From: an uncultured Pseudomonadales bacterium
GTDB taxonomy: Bacteria; Pseudomonadota; Gammaproteobacteria; Pseudomonadales; Pseudohongiellaceae
Length of the DNA stretch: 64,000 nt
Assembly: GCA_947259995.1 (NCBI GenBank)
Contig: CAMYOK010000002.1
Coordinates: forward strand, 350,881-414,880
Reading direction: 5' to 3'
In this document: piece after piece, positions 35,669-44,755 of the stretch
Numbering within the stretch: the first letter of the stretch is position 1
Layout of the letters: every line of letters begins with the position of its first letter
Made by a program: the position numbers and the translations under genes
The notes under the pieces: model-generated
What the model saw: only the letters and a program-made list of their open reading frames with translations
The model's database searches: none
What the model was told of the DNA's origin: nothing

Positions 35669-36589
35669 ATGCAGCCCCATTTGCGGCGCACCACCAGCCT
35701 GCTTCTCGCCATCGTGGCTAGCTTTTCGCTCAGTCGCACTGCCAACGCCCAGGCGATAGACTTTCTTGATGTGAGCCTTGCCGCACAACACGATGACAAC
35801 ATCAGCCGCGCCTTTCTAAGTAGCGATCAACATAGCGACAATAGCACTCATCTGGCGCTGTCGACTGGCCGTCTGTGGCAACTGGAGAACCTCGACACCG
35901 TCAGTCTATTCGCCGACTTGGGCAGCCATCACTTTCACTCTCTCGATGGCCTGAACAACACGTCCTTGTCGGTAGGGGCAAGTTACCAGCGCAAGTTTGG
36001 CCTTGGCGCATTCGCCCCCACCCTAAGCGCTGCTATGAGTTGGACTCTCGAGGACAGCCGCACAGACGTGCGTAGCCGTGAGCTCAATGGGCTCGATATT
36101 AATTTTCGCAAACGGTTGAGTAATGCATGGGACTTTTCGGCAGGGGTGAGTTTCGAGCGCAGCTTCGGCAAACACGATGGCGCCAAGTATTCCAACATAT
36201 ATAGCCCGAGCAATGACATCTTCGACTTTTCGCAAAGCTCTGCATTCTCGGGAATCAGTTATACCTTTGCGAATTACTCTACACTCGATGCAAGTTACAA
36301 CTATGTTGATGGCAATACCGTATCCAGCGCCCTTGCACCCAACCCGGCTTTATTGGCGATCTCTCGAGCGCTAACAATCGACACTGCGTTCCCCGCCCCC
36401 CTAGGGCGTAATATCGTCTCCTACACTCTAGAGACTAAGGCACATATTTGGACACTAGGTTGGAGTTATCCGGTAGGACGAGACACATCGATCTCGGCAA
36501 CATACAGTAGGCAGGATATCGCAGCCCGAGCAGGCGTCGACTATTCAAACAACCGCATCAGCCTGACTTTACTACACATACTTAAGTAG
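35669..36589 (+). CDS. Outer-membrane beta-barrel protein, unknown function
   Basis: 306 residues from ATG 35669, preferred over ATG 35654 because TGGAGA lies about nine bases before it. Signal peptide ends at Ala-Asn-Ala-Gln. The mature part shows about 10-14 amphipathic strands (for example SLFADLGSHHF, SYQRKFG, DFSAGVSFERSFG) with acidic turns, like a small porin or surface-exposed barrel. The C-terminus is LLHILK rather than ending in Phe. No partner gene adjacent; it converges on the methyltransferase-like gene. Confidence 0.6.
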   Translation: MQPHLRRTTSLLLAIVASFSLSRTANAQAIDFLDVSLAAQHDDNISRAFLSSDQHSDNSTHLALSTGRLWQLENLDTVSLFADLGSHHFHSLDGLNNTSLSVGASYQRKFGLGAFAPTLSAAMSWTLEDSRTDVRSRELNGLDINFRKRLSNAWDFSAGVSFERSFGKHDGAKYSNIYSPSNDIFDFSQSSAFSGISYTFANYSTLDASYNYVDGNTVSSALAPNPALLAISRALTIDTAFPAPLGRNIVSYTLETKAHIWTLGWSYPVGRDTSISATYSRQDIAARAGVDYSNNRISLTLLHILK

Positions 36590-36597
36590 TCAGGCTG
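36559..36597. terminator. Hairpin between convergent genes
   Basis: CAGCCTGAC (36559-36567) pairs with GTCAGGCTG (36589-36597), overlapping the barrel gene's stop. The stem is strong but there is no clear T-run, so terminator function is only likely. Confidence 0.5.
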
Positions 36598-36610
36598 ACG
36601 GGCTCTCGCT

Positions 36611-37414
36611 TTACTCTTTCACGAACTTCATCGTTAAACGGTCACTCTCACCAATCGCGAGGAATTTGGCGCGATCGGCTTCTGCAACACCGCGAAGATT
36701 TGGAGGCAGGTTCCACACACCGCCTTCATGATCTTTAGTGTCTTTTGGGTTTGCGTTCACTTCTGATTTACCTGCCAAAGCAAAGCCATGCTTTGTCATT
36801 AGATCAATCAGTTGCTGTTCATGGATGTAACCAGTACCAGGCTGGAATGGCTCATCAGCGTCACGTCGGTGGTCGACGATGCCAACAATACCGCCCGTCT
36901 TCAAGGCTGCATGCCAAGCCATTACGATGTTGTCACCACCTGCAGGAATCCAGTTATGGGCATTGCGAAAATCCAGAATCATGTCCACTGTGCCCGGCTC
37001 GGCAATGACAGAAACACGTTCTGAAACTTGCTCACTGATCTGCACATCGCTGTACACAGGATTACTTGCCAGGAATGCGTCATAGCCCTTCACAGCATTG
37101 CCCATATAGGCCGCTGGAGGATTATCCGAACGGTCGAAGGTGGCGGCGATCAACTTGCCATCTGCTTTTAGGTAAGGAGCAAGGATTTCTGAATACCAGC
37201 CAGTACCGGGCCACATTTCAACTACGGTGAAATTCTTCTTGATGCCAAAGAAACTCAAAGTCTCTTGCGGATGGCGGTAAACGTCACGTGCTTTATTGGC
37301 TTCGGAGCGGTTAGCCCCGTTAATAGCCATCATTAAATCGTGGTCGTGTTGAGCGATAGCCGACGTGCCGACGGTGCAAAGGCAAAGTGACACAAGGGCG
37401 AGCATTTTTTTCAT
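36611..37414 (-). CDS. Exported SAM-methyltransferase-like protein
   Basis: 267 residues from the ATG at 37414, giving a clean signal peptide (MKKMLALVSLCLCTVGTSAIAQ, in two parts: MKKMLALV then SLCLCTVGTSAIAQ). The rest has a class I methyltransferase-like fold: VVEMWPGTGWYSEILAPYL resembles the SAM-binding motif I, GTVDMILDFRNAHNW motif II. The periplasm is not known to contain SAM, so the exported form may bind another ligand, or act without methyl transfer. It is divergent from the HupE-like gene. Confidence 0.75.
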   Translation of the reverse strand: MKKMLALVSLCLCTVGTSAIAQHDHDLMMAINGANRSEANKARDVYRHPQETLSFFGIKKNFTVVEMWPGTGWYSEILAPYLKADGKLIAATFDRSDNPPAAYMGNAVKGYDAFLASNPVYSDVQISEQVSERVSVIAEPGTVDMILDFRNAHNWIPAGGDNIVMAWHAALKTGGIVGIVDHRRDADEPFQPGTGYIHEQQLIDLMTKHGFALAGKSEVNANPKDTKDHEGGVWNLPPNLRGVAEADRAKFLAIGESDRLTMKFVKE

Positions 37415-37575
37415 GAGTACAGCTCCTGACAAGGTTTTTTATATTGAACACCGCGTGCGCCAAAACCACTGGGAAGATTTTCGGCGGCAACAATGTCTTG
37501 TATTGCGTTGATATCATACCTCAGTATCTGTTAAATACAGGCGGCAACTTACAAGACAAGCGAAAAAGGGAAAAA

Positions 37576-38364
37576 ATGACGAACTTCAGGAAAAATAATC
37601 TAGGGATGGGGCTTGGCTTGTTTACGACTTTAGTGCTTGCGGGTTTGAGCCCGACAGCGCTGGCCCACGATGTGTCAGAAGTCGCTAGGGAACGCATGCA
37701 GAACGGCGGCATTCTAGACTATATCTGGACCGGCGCTGAGCACATGCTCACAGGCTATGATCACCTGCTTTTCTTACTAGGGGTGATGTTTTTTCTCAAC
37801 AACTTTCGCGACATCCTAAAGTTCGTCACTGCATTTACGCTAGGCCACACAATTACGCTTGTATTTGCCACGTTTGCTGGCATTAGCGCCGATCATTACT
37901 TAATCGATGCGGTAATCGCTGTCACCGTCATGTACAAAGGTTTCGAGAACCTTGATGGCTTTCGGCGCTGGATAGGCACAGCAGCCCCACCCCTATTAGT
38001 GATGGTGTTTAGTTTCGGCTTAATCCATGGCTTTGGCTTGTCTGTACGTTTGCAAGACCTCACCATCAGCGGTGAACAAGGGCTACTGAGTAAGATCTTG
38101 TTTTTCAACCTAGGGGTAGAACTAGGCCAAATTGCAGCGCTTTTAGTTATGGGCGTCGTAATTCGCGCTTGGCAGAAAACCATTGTATGGGAACCAGTCA
38201 CGCGCATCGTCAACGGTGCCTTAGTGTTTTTTGGTTTCCTACTACTGTTGTTCCAACTACACGGCTACCTCCATGAGAGCGGCCATGTGCACGGGCCAGC
38301 CGAAAATGCGCCTGCAGCCGGCGAATGGCACAGTCATGATGGAGGAGAACCCCATGTCCACTAA
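37576..38364 (+). CDS. HupE/UreJ-family membrane protein
   Basis: 262 residues from the ATG at 37576 behind AAAGGGA. Signal-like N-terminus ending in Ala-Leu-Ala-His, then six or seven helices with the family pattern GAEHMLTGYDHLLFLLG and FTLGHTITL. Conserved His and Asp residues in the membrane suggest metal handling. The tail is very His-rich (HLHESGHVHGP, WHSHDGGEPHVH). HupE/UreJ relatives transport nickel or cobalt; the metal here is not known. The next gene overlaps its end by 11 bases. Confidence 0.8.
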   Translation: MTNFRKNNLGMGLGLFTTLVLAGLSPTALAHDVSEVARERMQNGGILDYIWTGAEHMLTGYDHLLFLLGVMFFLNNFRDILKFVTAFTLGHTITLVFATFAGISADHYLIDAVIAVTVMYKGFENLDGFRRWIGTAAPPLLVMVFSFGLIHGFGLSVRLQDLTISGEQGLLSKILFFNLGVELGQIAALLVMGVVIRAWQKTIVWEPVTRIVNGALVFFGFLLLLFQLHGYLHESGHVHGPAENAPAAGEWHSHDGGEPHVH

Positions 38365-38779
38365 ACGCTTGCTCCAAACCGTGCTGCTCTGCGCGGCTCT
38401 TCTCTGGGGCGTGAGTTATGCACAGACTCCGCAACTAGACCTACTAATCGATGGCAACCTAGTGATCGGCATAGTCAACAGCCCCGATGGCAGCCCAGCG
38501 ACTGATGCTGTGGTGACCGTGGAGAACCTTAGCCAAGCTGGGGACATCAGCCGCTTGACGAGTGATACAGCGGGTATTTTTACGCTAACGGGAGAGTTTG
38601 CAACCGAATACCGTTTAACCGTTGAGGTCGCAGGCCAAAGTGTATCGGGGGCGATCCGCACCGGTGATGCACCTCCACAGCCATTTCAATGGCCGCCGAT
38701 CTACATCACCCTTGGGCTATTAGGCTTGTTGTCGTTAATTCCGGCACATTTTCTGCGCCGCAAAGACTTGCAAGCCTAG
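38354..38779 (+). CDS. Carboxypeptidase-regulatory-like domain protein with C-terminal anchor
   Basis: 141 residues from ATG 38354 behind GGAGGAG, overlapping the HupE-like stop. Signal peptide to Ser-Tyr-Ala-Gln. The middle (about 30-100) resembles a beta-sandwich of the carboxypeptidase-regulatory type (GNLVIGIVNSPDGSPATDAVVTVENL). A helix near 113-130 and a RRKD end predict a C-terminal membrane anchor. Translational coupling says it works with the HupE-like protein, perhaps delivering metal at the periplasmic side (inference). Confidence 0.65.
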   Translation: MSTKRLLQTVLLCAALLWGVSYAQTPQLDLLIDGNLVIGIVNSPDGSPATDAVVTVENLSQAGDISRLTSDTAGIFTLTGEFATEYRLTVEVAGQSVSGAIRTGDAPPQPFQWPPIYITLGLLGLLSLIPAHFLRRKDLQA

Positions 38780-38787
38780 CGCCTTCA

Positions 38788-41004
38788 TCACGGTTGCCAA
38801 GCGTAACTGAACTTCGCGAACACTGTGCGCGAGCTAGTTTCGATGGAGTTCAGGTCATCGTTTTGAAAACCCGCATCGGAATAACCCACGAAAAATAGCG
38901 TCTGTGCGCTCAATTTGTAGCTATACAATAGCTGCGTCGTTAACTCTTTCGCGTTTGCTTGTACCGGGCGGATATAAAGTGACTGCTCGCGCTCTGTGTC
39001 TGCGTATTGCACAATCAAGCGCACAAAACTACGCGTGCTAAATTGATAGGTGCTTTTGAGCTCGGTCAAGTTTGCCGTGAACAACCGCCCCCCTTGTACA
39101 TCGAAAGTCTGATACACATGCTCCAAATCAAACTGAAGGTGACGCCCGTATTGGAAGTTAATCTCGGGAGTATAGCGTCTAGACTTGCCTAGGCGTGTGT
39201 TAGCAAAATCAACTACATCTTCGACTCGCACTTGCATACTCGCGTAGATGTTACTGCGCGGGCGCAACGACAACGACAGTTGATTAAATTGCTCATCGAA
39301 ATAGTAGCCATTGAAGTAGGTCTCACTTCCACCGAACAAGCCAAACAACTTCGACTGATAAGGACCATCCATCTCAAGGAACACCTCAAACTCTTCCTCA
39401 AGTTCTAACCCTGCTTGATCATGGGTATTATCCCAGTCTAAGGCGATCCTGATTCGGTCGAAGAAACTATCGCCTCCCCAGCGCCAAGTATGCCCAACTC
39501 GCAGCGTGTTGCGGTCAAAGTCGACACGGTTGACAAAGCCCATATCCGCACGAAAATCTTTGCCATAATTAATATGTTCTGCCCACACATCCCAACGCCG
39601 GTCGTCATGGCGGTACTCTAGGAGTACCGTGTCATCATCAAGACTATCGTCTTGCCCATAACGGGTTTGAATTGCCAAAGGATATTCAGACTGTGAACGT
39701 AAATATTGCACGTTGATCACATCGCGATCGCTTAAGCGCAAACGGCCATCGACACCTGCGACTGTATTGGAATAATCCCCGCCTTCACGATGGGTCAGCA
39801 CCGTACCAAAACTGGAGTTGTTCAACACATCTTGGCGATAGCGCAACACTGACACTTCGCTTTCGGTGTTCATCAAATTCGCGATTGCCGACCCTTGGCT
39901 ATCTGGGATCAAAAAGCTAGTCGAGGTGTCGTTTAGCTGCATCACACCATAGTTATGGTTGCCACTCTTGCCCGTTAACTTCAAACCATAATCGGGGTCG
40001 GCGATATTGCGGGTATGCACGATATTGAGATTGGTATTGAAATAGTCCGCCCCATCTAGAAAGAAAGTACGTCGTTCTGGGTAGTACAAAGAAAAAGTGT
40101 TATTGATGTCTAGCTGCGCGCTATCCGCCTCAACTTGCGAAAAGTCTGGGTTCAAAGTGGCATTCAAGTACGTGTCTTGGTTGATCCCCCAACGCAAATC
40201 CACACCAGCCTCAGTTTCGTGTTCCGAGTCACCCCAGGAGTCGAGCACCGGATTGGGTCGCGAGCGTTGCACGCGCGATGTGAGTGTGGGGATCACTTCA
40301 ATATTGCGGCTTGGCTGCACATTGGCAAAACCACTGGCTTTTTGAAACTGACAAATAAAGCAGGAGATGCTGCGTTCGACATTGGAATCTGAAAACCGGT
40401 AACGACGGTCACGGGGGTAATCGCGAATGAAACGCACGCCCCAAACTTTTTCTTCCTCACCACTGGGAAAACGCAATTGCTTAAACGGGATCGCCATCTC
40501 GACCATGTAGCCGGTCTCGGTGATGCGCCCTTCACTTTCCCACAAGGCATTCCAGGATTCGTCTTCGTTGTTGTTTAGATCATCAGAAATCGCATCGTAT
40601 TGCACGCCAAGAGGACTTACGAAAAAATTGAACGACCGAACGCCGTCGTTGAACGTGTCCAAGGCCACGCCAATATAATCCGTACCGCTAATCTGATCTC
40701 GGTCACGATAAAAGGCACGAATCTGGCTTGGGTCTGGATCCTCGGCAATAAAAGCAATGTATAAGAACTCACCATCCTCCATGATGAGGCCTTCGGTCTG
40801 CACCGGCGCAGGAACCCCCTCCTCGGGATTAAACTGTGTATCGAGCATAACCTTGCTCGCGGCAGCCCATTCACTGCTTTGCACATCACCGTCGATGCGC
40901 GGGGCAGATGTTACGCGCGGGATATTAAATGCAGTGGACTCCTGCGCAGCAACAAATGAGGCCGCACTCAGCGACGCGATCAATGCGACAGCCTTTGAAA
41001 ACAT
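38788..41004 (-). CDS. DUF5916-type protein: carbohydrate-binding-like domain plus barrel
   Basis: 738 residues from the ATG at 41004, which starts a normal signal peptide ending at Val-Ala-Ala-Gln; a GTG at 41040 is also in frame. Residues about 25-215 resemble the CBM9-like domain that starts DUF5916 proteins (RVTSAPRIDGDVQSSEW; FYRDRDQISGTDYIGVALDTF). The remainder is a beta-barrel-like region ending KFSYAWQP. DUF5916 proteins are abundant in marine Bacteroidetes and gammaproteobacteria with unknown roles. It is followed by no partner on this strand and converges on the HupE pair with an eight-base gap. Confidence 0.8.
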   Translation of the reverse strand: MFSKAVALIASLSAASFVAAQESTAFNIPRVTSAPRIDGDVQSSEWAAASKVMLDTQFNPEEGVPAPVQTEGLIMEDGEFLYIAFIAEDPDPSQIRAFYRDRDQISGTDYIGVALDTFNDGVRSFNFFVSPLGVQYDAISDDLNNNEDESWNALWESEGRITETGYMVEMAIPFKQLRFPSGEEEKVWGVRFIRDYPRDRRYRFSDSNVERSISCFICQFQKASGFANVQPSRNIEVIPTLTSRVQRSRPNPVLDSWGDSEHETEAGVDLRWGINQDTYLNATLNPDFSQVEADSAQLDINNTFSLYYPERRTFFLDGADYFNTNLNIVHTRNIADPDYGLKLTGKSGNHNYGVMQLNDTSTSFLIPDSQGSAIANLMNTESEVSVLRYRQDVLNNSSFGTVLTHREGGDYSNTVAGVDGRLRLSDRDVINVQYLRSQSEYPLAIQTRYGQDDSLDDDTVLLEYRHDDRRWDVWAEHINYGKDFRADMGFVNRVDFDRNTLRVGHTWRWGGDSFFDRIRIALDWDNTHDQAGLELEEEFEVFLEMDGPYQSKLFGLFGGSETYFNGYYFDEQFNQLSLSLRPRSNIYASMQVRVEDVVDFANTRLGKSRRYTPEINFQYGRHLQFDLEHVYQTFDVQGGRLFTANLTELKSTYQFSTRSFVRLIVQYADTEREQSLYIRPVQANAKELTTQLLYSYKLSAQTLFFVGYSDAGFQNDDLNSIETSSRTVFAKFSYAWQP

Positions 41005-41090
41005 CCGTGTTGTATTAATTAACGCCAAAACAAACCTCACCTATTGTTATTCTTGCTTGTAAGACTGGCACTGCATTGATAACGCATTGT

Positions 41091-42479
41091 TTAGAAGCGT
41101 AGTAATGTCTGTAGATAGAAGAATCGCGTCATCGACTGCGCTTGCCCAGCTGACACACTTTCTGCGAACGCTCCTGTATCGAGCCACGTCACGCCAGCAT
41201 CTAAGGCAAGGTTTCCTGGTATGGCGTTCCATCGCAAGCGTGTTTCAAACTGCTGGCCTAGGTCTTTGCCGGAAACCCCTGAGGCATCACGCCACCCATT
41301 ACTCCCCCAAGAATCTTTATTACTTGCTAACTCATAGTCGCGCAAGGTCACGATAAGGTTTAATTGTGGGTTGAAATTAATTGTTCCGCGCACGCCAAGG
41401 CTCGAAAAATTAGTACGCCAATACGGGCCATAAATCGATGTCTGCCCGAACCCGGCGCGGCGAGCACCAAAGAGAGCGTCGAAACGATTGTTCTCACCGT
41501 CGTTCGGATCATCGTCTCCGGTGGCGTAGTCATAGATTAATTGCACTCTAGGACGCAGCGGTGTGTCGAAGGTATACCCCGCATCGAAATGATAAAAAGC
41601 CGCACGATGGTCGAGATCCACAACATCCAATGGATTTGAACTAGCGCGCGACTCCCCTACTTGCCAAGCAGTTTGCAGATCAAAGTCGAATGCCCCTGTG
41701 GCTGCAGGTTTAAAAACACGCGCCCCAAAATTGATAATAGAAAGGTCAGCGTATTGCTCTACGCCATCGTCCTGCTCTTTTAAGTGAAACACATAGACTT
41801 GGCTGTTTAGCTGAGGAAACAAATTGGGCAGAGAGCCATATACACCAGAGAATCTCGACCCCTTGCTCTCTTCATTCCATTCGATCTTATTATCGATAAT
41901 ATCGGCACGATTATTCGGATAGCGAATGACGTGCGCTAGATGAAACACCTTCCATTGATCTCCATTGGCACGGTCAAGGTCGACTGTAATGCCAGTGAAA
42001 CTGTGCGGCTCTATGGAGATACTGCGCGCGACTAAACGCCGGGCTTCAAGATCGAGAGTCTGACGGCCAACTTGCAATTGCACATCGTCGCTGCCGGCAA
42101 AGGCATCGTCCCAGCGCCAAGAGACATATAATTGTTGGAGGTCTAAGGCGCCCGATGTACGAGAAGTCACTGGCGTGCCCTCGTCAGCGAGCGCTTGCCG
42201 GGTATCGGCAATCTCAAAATTTAATTGGAACGACTCATGACGGTATTCGCCATCGGCGATAAAACGAGACGTGAACAACTGATCTGAAGTACCCACGTTG
42301 GCGTTACGAAACTGCCCATCCAGAACATCTATTCGATTGAGTAGGGAAAATTTAAGATCAAACTTCTCACTTGGCGCTAGCAATCGGTAGGCGCTTTCGT
42401 TCTGTGCCAGCGCACCATTGCTAAGCATCATGCAGATTCCTAAAACTGGAAAACCTGCACTTTTTCTCGAATAAATCAT
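41091..42479 (-). CDS. Alginate-export-type outer-membrane porin
   Basis: 462 residues from the ATG at 42479, giving a signal peptide to Ala-Leu-Ala-Gln. The pattern of strands (QLYVSWRWDD, DVQLQVGRQTLDLEARRLV) and the terminal Phe (FFYLQTLLRF) match the alginate export (AlgE-like) barrel family. No alginate genes are near, and many family members are general porins, so the substrate is open. The lysE-like gene lies 77 bases upstream on the same strand; a shared transcript is possible. Confidence 0.75.
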   Translation of the reverse strand: MIYSRKSAGFPVLGICMMLSNGALAQNESAYRLLAPSEKFDLKFSLLNRIDVLDGQFRNANVGTSDQLFTSRFIADGEYRHESFQLNFEIADTRQALADEGTPVTSRTSGALDLQQLYVSWRWDDAFAGSDDVQLQVGRQTLDLEARRLVARSISIEPHSFTGITVDLDRANGDQWKVFHLAHVIRYPNNRADIIDNKIEWNEESKGSRFSGVYGSLPNLFPQLNSQVYVFHLKEQDDGVEQYADLSIINFGARVFKPAATGAFDFDLQTAWQVGESRASSNPLDVVDLDHRAAFYHFDAGYTFDTPLRPRVQLIYDYATGDDDPNDGENNRFDALFGARRAGFGQTSIYGPYWRTNFSSLGVRGTINFNPQLNLIVTLRDYELASNKDSWGSNGWRDASGVSGKDLGQQFETRLRWNAIPGNLALDAGVTWLDTGAFAESVSAGQAQSMTRFFYLQTLLRF

Positions 42480-42556
42480 GGAAATCCGTCTCGTCAGCTC
42501 AAAAAGTCGCGCCAACTTTAACGAGTTTACTGCCGCTAAGCAAAACCTAATCCAGT

Positions 42557-43153
42557 TCAAACCATCATGGGGTACATCGAAAGCAGTAAAAGTGCGGCCA
42601 TAAGGTAGTTGAAATATTGCAAGCGCTGCCCTTTTTGCAGCCAGCCTTTAAGCGCCACACCACCAATATTCCACGCAGAAATCAGCGGCAATCCCATAAA
42701 GAAAAAGATGACAGCGATACTCAATACGTTGACAAGGAACGCCTCACGGCTTGTGAAGGTGGCAATCACAGTAATGAGCATTAACCATGCTTTAGGATTA
42801 ACCCATTGAAACAAGGCAGCCTGCATAAAACTCAGGGGCTGCAATTCTTTAACCGTGTCTAGTTTCGCCGGTTTGGGCCGCGCCAATTGCACTGCCATAT
42901 ACACTAGAAACAAACCTCCCATCGCCTTCAAAGCAATCGCTAACACAGGATATGCCGCTAACAATTGTCCTAAGCCCAGGGCAATCGCAAACAGCAATAC
43001 CTGACAACCAACGCTGATCCCTAGAATATGCGGCACGGATGCGCGAAAACCGAAGTTAGCTCCCGCGCTAAGCAGCATAAGATTGTTAGGGCCAGGCGTT
43101 CCGACCATCACAAAAACAAAGGCGATCAAAGGTAAAACTTGTTCCGGGTTCAT
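42557..43153 (-). CDS. LysE-family amino acid exporter (RhtB type)
   Basis: 198 residues from ATG 43153 behind AGGAG. Six helices with the family motif GTPGPNNLMLLSAG near residue 20 and FQWVNPKAWL near 115. Members export lysine, homoserine, threonine or related compounds. It is divergent from a MocR-type regulator with four shared DNA motifs in the 198-base gap, which strongly suggests the regulator senses an amino acid or vitamin B6-related effector and controls this exporter. Confidence 0.9.
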   Translation of the reverse strand: MNPEQVLPLIAFVFVMVGTPGPNNLMLLSAGANFGFRASVPHILGISVGCQVLLFAIALGLGQLLAAYPVLAIALKAMGGLFLVYMAVQLARPKPAKLDTVKELQPLSFMQAALFQWVNPKAWLMLITVIATFTSREAFLVNVLSIAVIFFFMGLPLISAWNIGGVALKGWLQKGQRLQYFNYLMAALLLLSMYPMMV

Positions 43154-43193
43154 GTAACTCTCCTTGAAGGAGCCGCAGTTTAGGCAGACAATA

Positions 43194-43291
43194 GCCAGCA
43201 ATACAGTATCAATTTTATTAAATTGCAGCGGTACAGTTTAAAAGGGCAGCCTTCTGTATCGCTTGCAAAAGCTAACCCTGTATTGCTGCAA
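43194..43291. promoter_or_regulatory. Four CTGTAYYGCT motifs between lysE-like and mocR-like genes
   Basis: Copies of CTGTAYYGCTkGCAA occur on the minus strand at 43194-43206 (CTGTATTGCTGGC) and 43223-43236 (CTGTACCGCTGCAA), and on the plus strand at 43254-43268 (CTGTATCGCTTGCAA) and 43278-43291 (CTGTATTGCTGCAA). MocR regulators commonly bind pairs of direct repeats; here there are two pairs pointing toward opposite genes. Confidence 0.75.
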
Positions 43292-43351
43292 CTGCCCCCC
43301 TAGCCGTTATTCTAGCGGCATTTCGATCGCCAATAGACTTAGAGACAAGGC

Positions 43352-44746
43352 ATGTTATATCAAGATTTAGCCGATAGGCTGCAAGGCTTAATCAAAGAAC
43401 AAGTTTATCCGATTGGCTCAGCCTTACCGGGCGTGCGCAGGCTTAGTGAGCAGCACGGTGTTAGTGTTTCAACAGCGGTTAACGCCTGCCAAGAGCTGGA
43501 ACGCCGAGGCCTGTTGGAGGCAAAACCACGCTCTGGATTTTTCGTACTGCAGCCACCGGTGCTAAGAGAGCCTCCTCGCCTTAGCCTAGTCGCACGCACT
43601 CCACGCCCGGTGACAGGTCAGGAGCGCATGCTGCGCTTAGCGCAGGCAGCCAATAACCCCAATATCGTCAATCTTGGCGCCGCAGTGCCGAACCCAGACT
43701 TGATGCCCATTGCAGGAATCGAACGCGCTTATCGAACGGTATTGCGCGAACAGCGCCGGCGCTGTGTGGGTTATGAGTTCCCGCCTGGCGCCCCAGAGCT
43801 ACGCAAGCAAATTGCGCAGCGCCTTGCGGCTATCCAATGCACTGTCACGGCAGAACAAATACTGATTACTAACAGCTGTCATGAGTCCCTAAGCATCGCA
43901 TTGAAACTGATCACCAAACCCGGCGATACCGTCGCGCTGGAATCGCCAACTTATTATGGTTTGCTGCAAGTGATTGAGTCATTAGGGCTCAAAGCGCTGG
44001 AGATCCCCACTGACCCTGTGCAAGGGGTTTCAATCGAAGCCTTATCCTTAGCGCTTGAGCGTTGGAATATCTCGGCCTGTGTCTTGATTCCAAATTTCTC
44101 TAACCCGCTGGGCGTGTGTTTGTCTGATGAGCGCAAACAAGCATTGCTGGCACTGCTGCGCAAGCACAATGTGCCGCTGGTTGAAGATGATATCTACGGC
44201 GACTTGCCCTTCTCAGGCAAACGCCCTCGCCCCATAAAGAGCTGGGATAAAGACGGACTTGTGTATTATTGCGCATCGTCGTCTAAGACTCTATCGGCTG
44301 GCATGCGCGTTGGATGGTTAGTGCCTGGAAAACACAATGCTCGCGCCGAAGCGCTGCAATATATGAACACGGTCGCCGTTTGTACTCCCTCACAACTTGC
44401 ATTGGCGCATTACCTACAAAACGGTCGCTATGAGCGTTTTCTTAAACAGGTGCGTGGTGAACATGCGCGTGCCGTTGCTCGCATGACTGACCGCGTCACG
44501 CAGTTGTTTCCTGCGCAAACTCGCGTGAGCCGGCCAGAGGGTGGGTTCGTGCTTTGGGTGGAATTACCAGACGAGATTGATACCACCGCGTTGATGGAAC
44601 GCGCACTAGAGGTAGGCGTCAGTTTCGCGCCCGGTTCCTTATTTTCTGCCACAGGCAAATACGGCAACTGCTTGCGCTTAAACTGTGCGGTACATTGGGA
44701 CGCGCGCGTAGAACGCGCCTTAATCGCTTTGGCAAAACTGCTATAA
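43352..44746 (+). CDS. MocR-type (GntR/aminotransferase) transcriptional regulator
   Basis: 464 residues. Residues 1-70 form a GntR winged helix (PGVRRLSEQHGVSVSTAVNACQELERRGLLEAKPRSGFFV in parts: RRLSEQHGVSVSTAV, LERRGLLEAKPRSG). Residues about 95-460 form a fold-type I aminotransferase domain with PLP lysine in ASSSKTLSAGMRVGW and the Asp in VEDDIYGDLPF. Such proteins use PLP and an amino acid or B6 compound as effectors. The nearest likely target is the divergent LysE exporter. A GST gene follows nine bases later, so the two may be co-transcribed. Confidence 0.9.
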   Translation: MLYQDLADRLQGLIKEQVYPIGSALPGVRRLSEQHGVSVSTAVNACQELERRGLLEAKPRSGFFVLQPPVLREPPRLSLVARTPRPVTGQERMLRLAQAANNPNIVNLGAAVPNPDLMPIAGIERAYRTVLREQRRRCVGYEFPPGAPELRKQIAQRLAAIQCTVTAEQILITNSCHESLSIALKLITKPGDTVALESPTYYGLLQVIESLGLKALEIPTDPVQGVSIEALSLALERWNISACVLIPNFSNPLGVCLSDERKQALLALLRKHNVPLVEDDIYGDLPFSGKRPRPIKSWDKDGLVYYCASSSKTLSAGMRVGWLVPGKHNARAEALQYMNTVAVCTPSQLALAHYLQNGRYERFLKQVRGEHARAVARMTDRVTQLFPAQTRVSRPEGGFVLWVELPDEIDTTALMERALEVGVSFAPGSLFSATGKYGNCLRLNCAVHWDARVERALIALAKLL

Positions 44747-44755
44747 TCTTGCGCT

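Noticed and set aside
38788..41004. Several long frames opposite the DUF5916 gene
   Set aside because: They are antisense shadows of a gene with clear family features and lack starts with ribosome sites.
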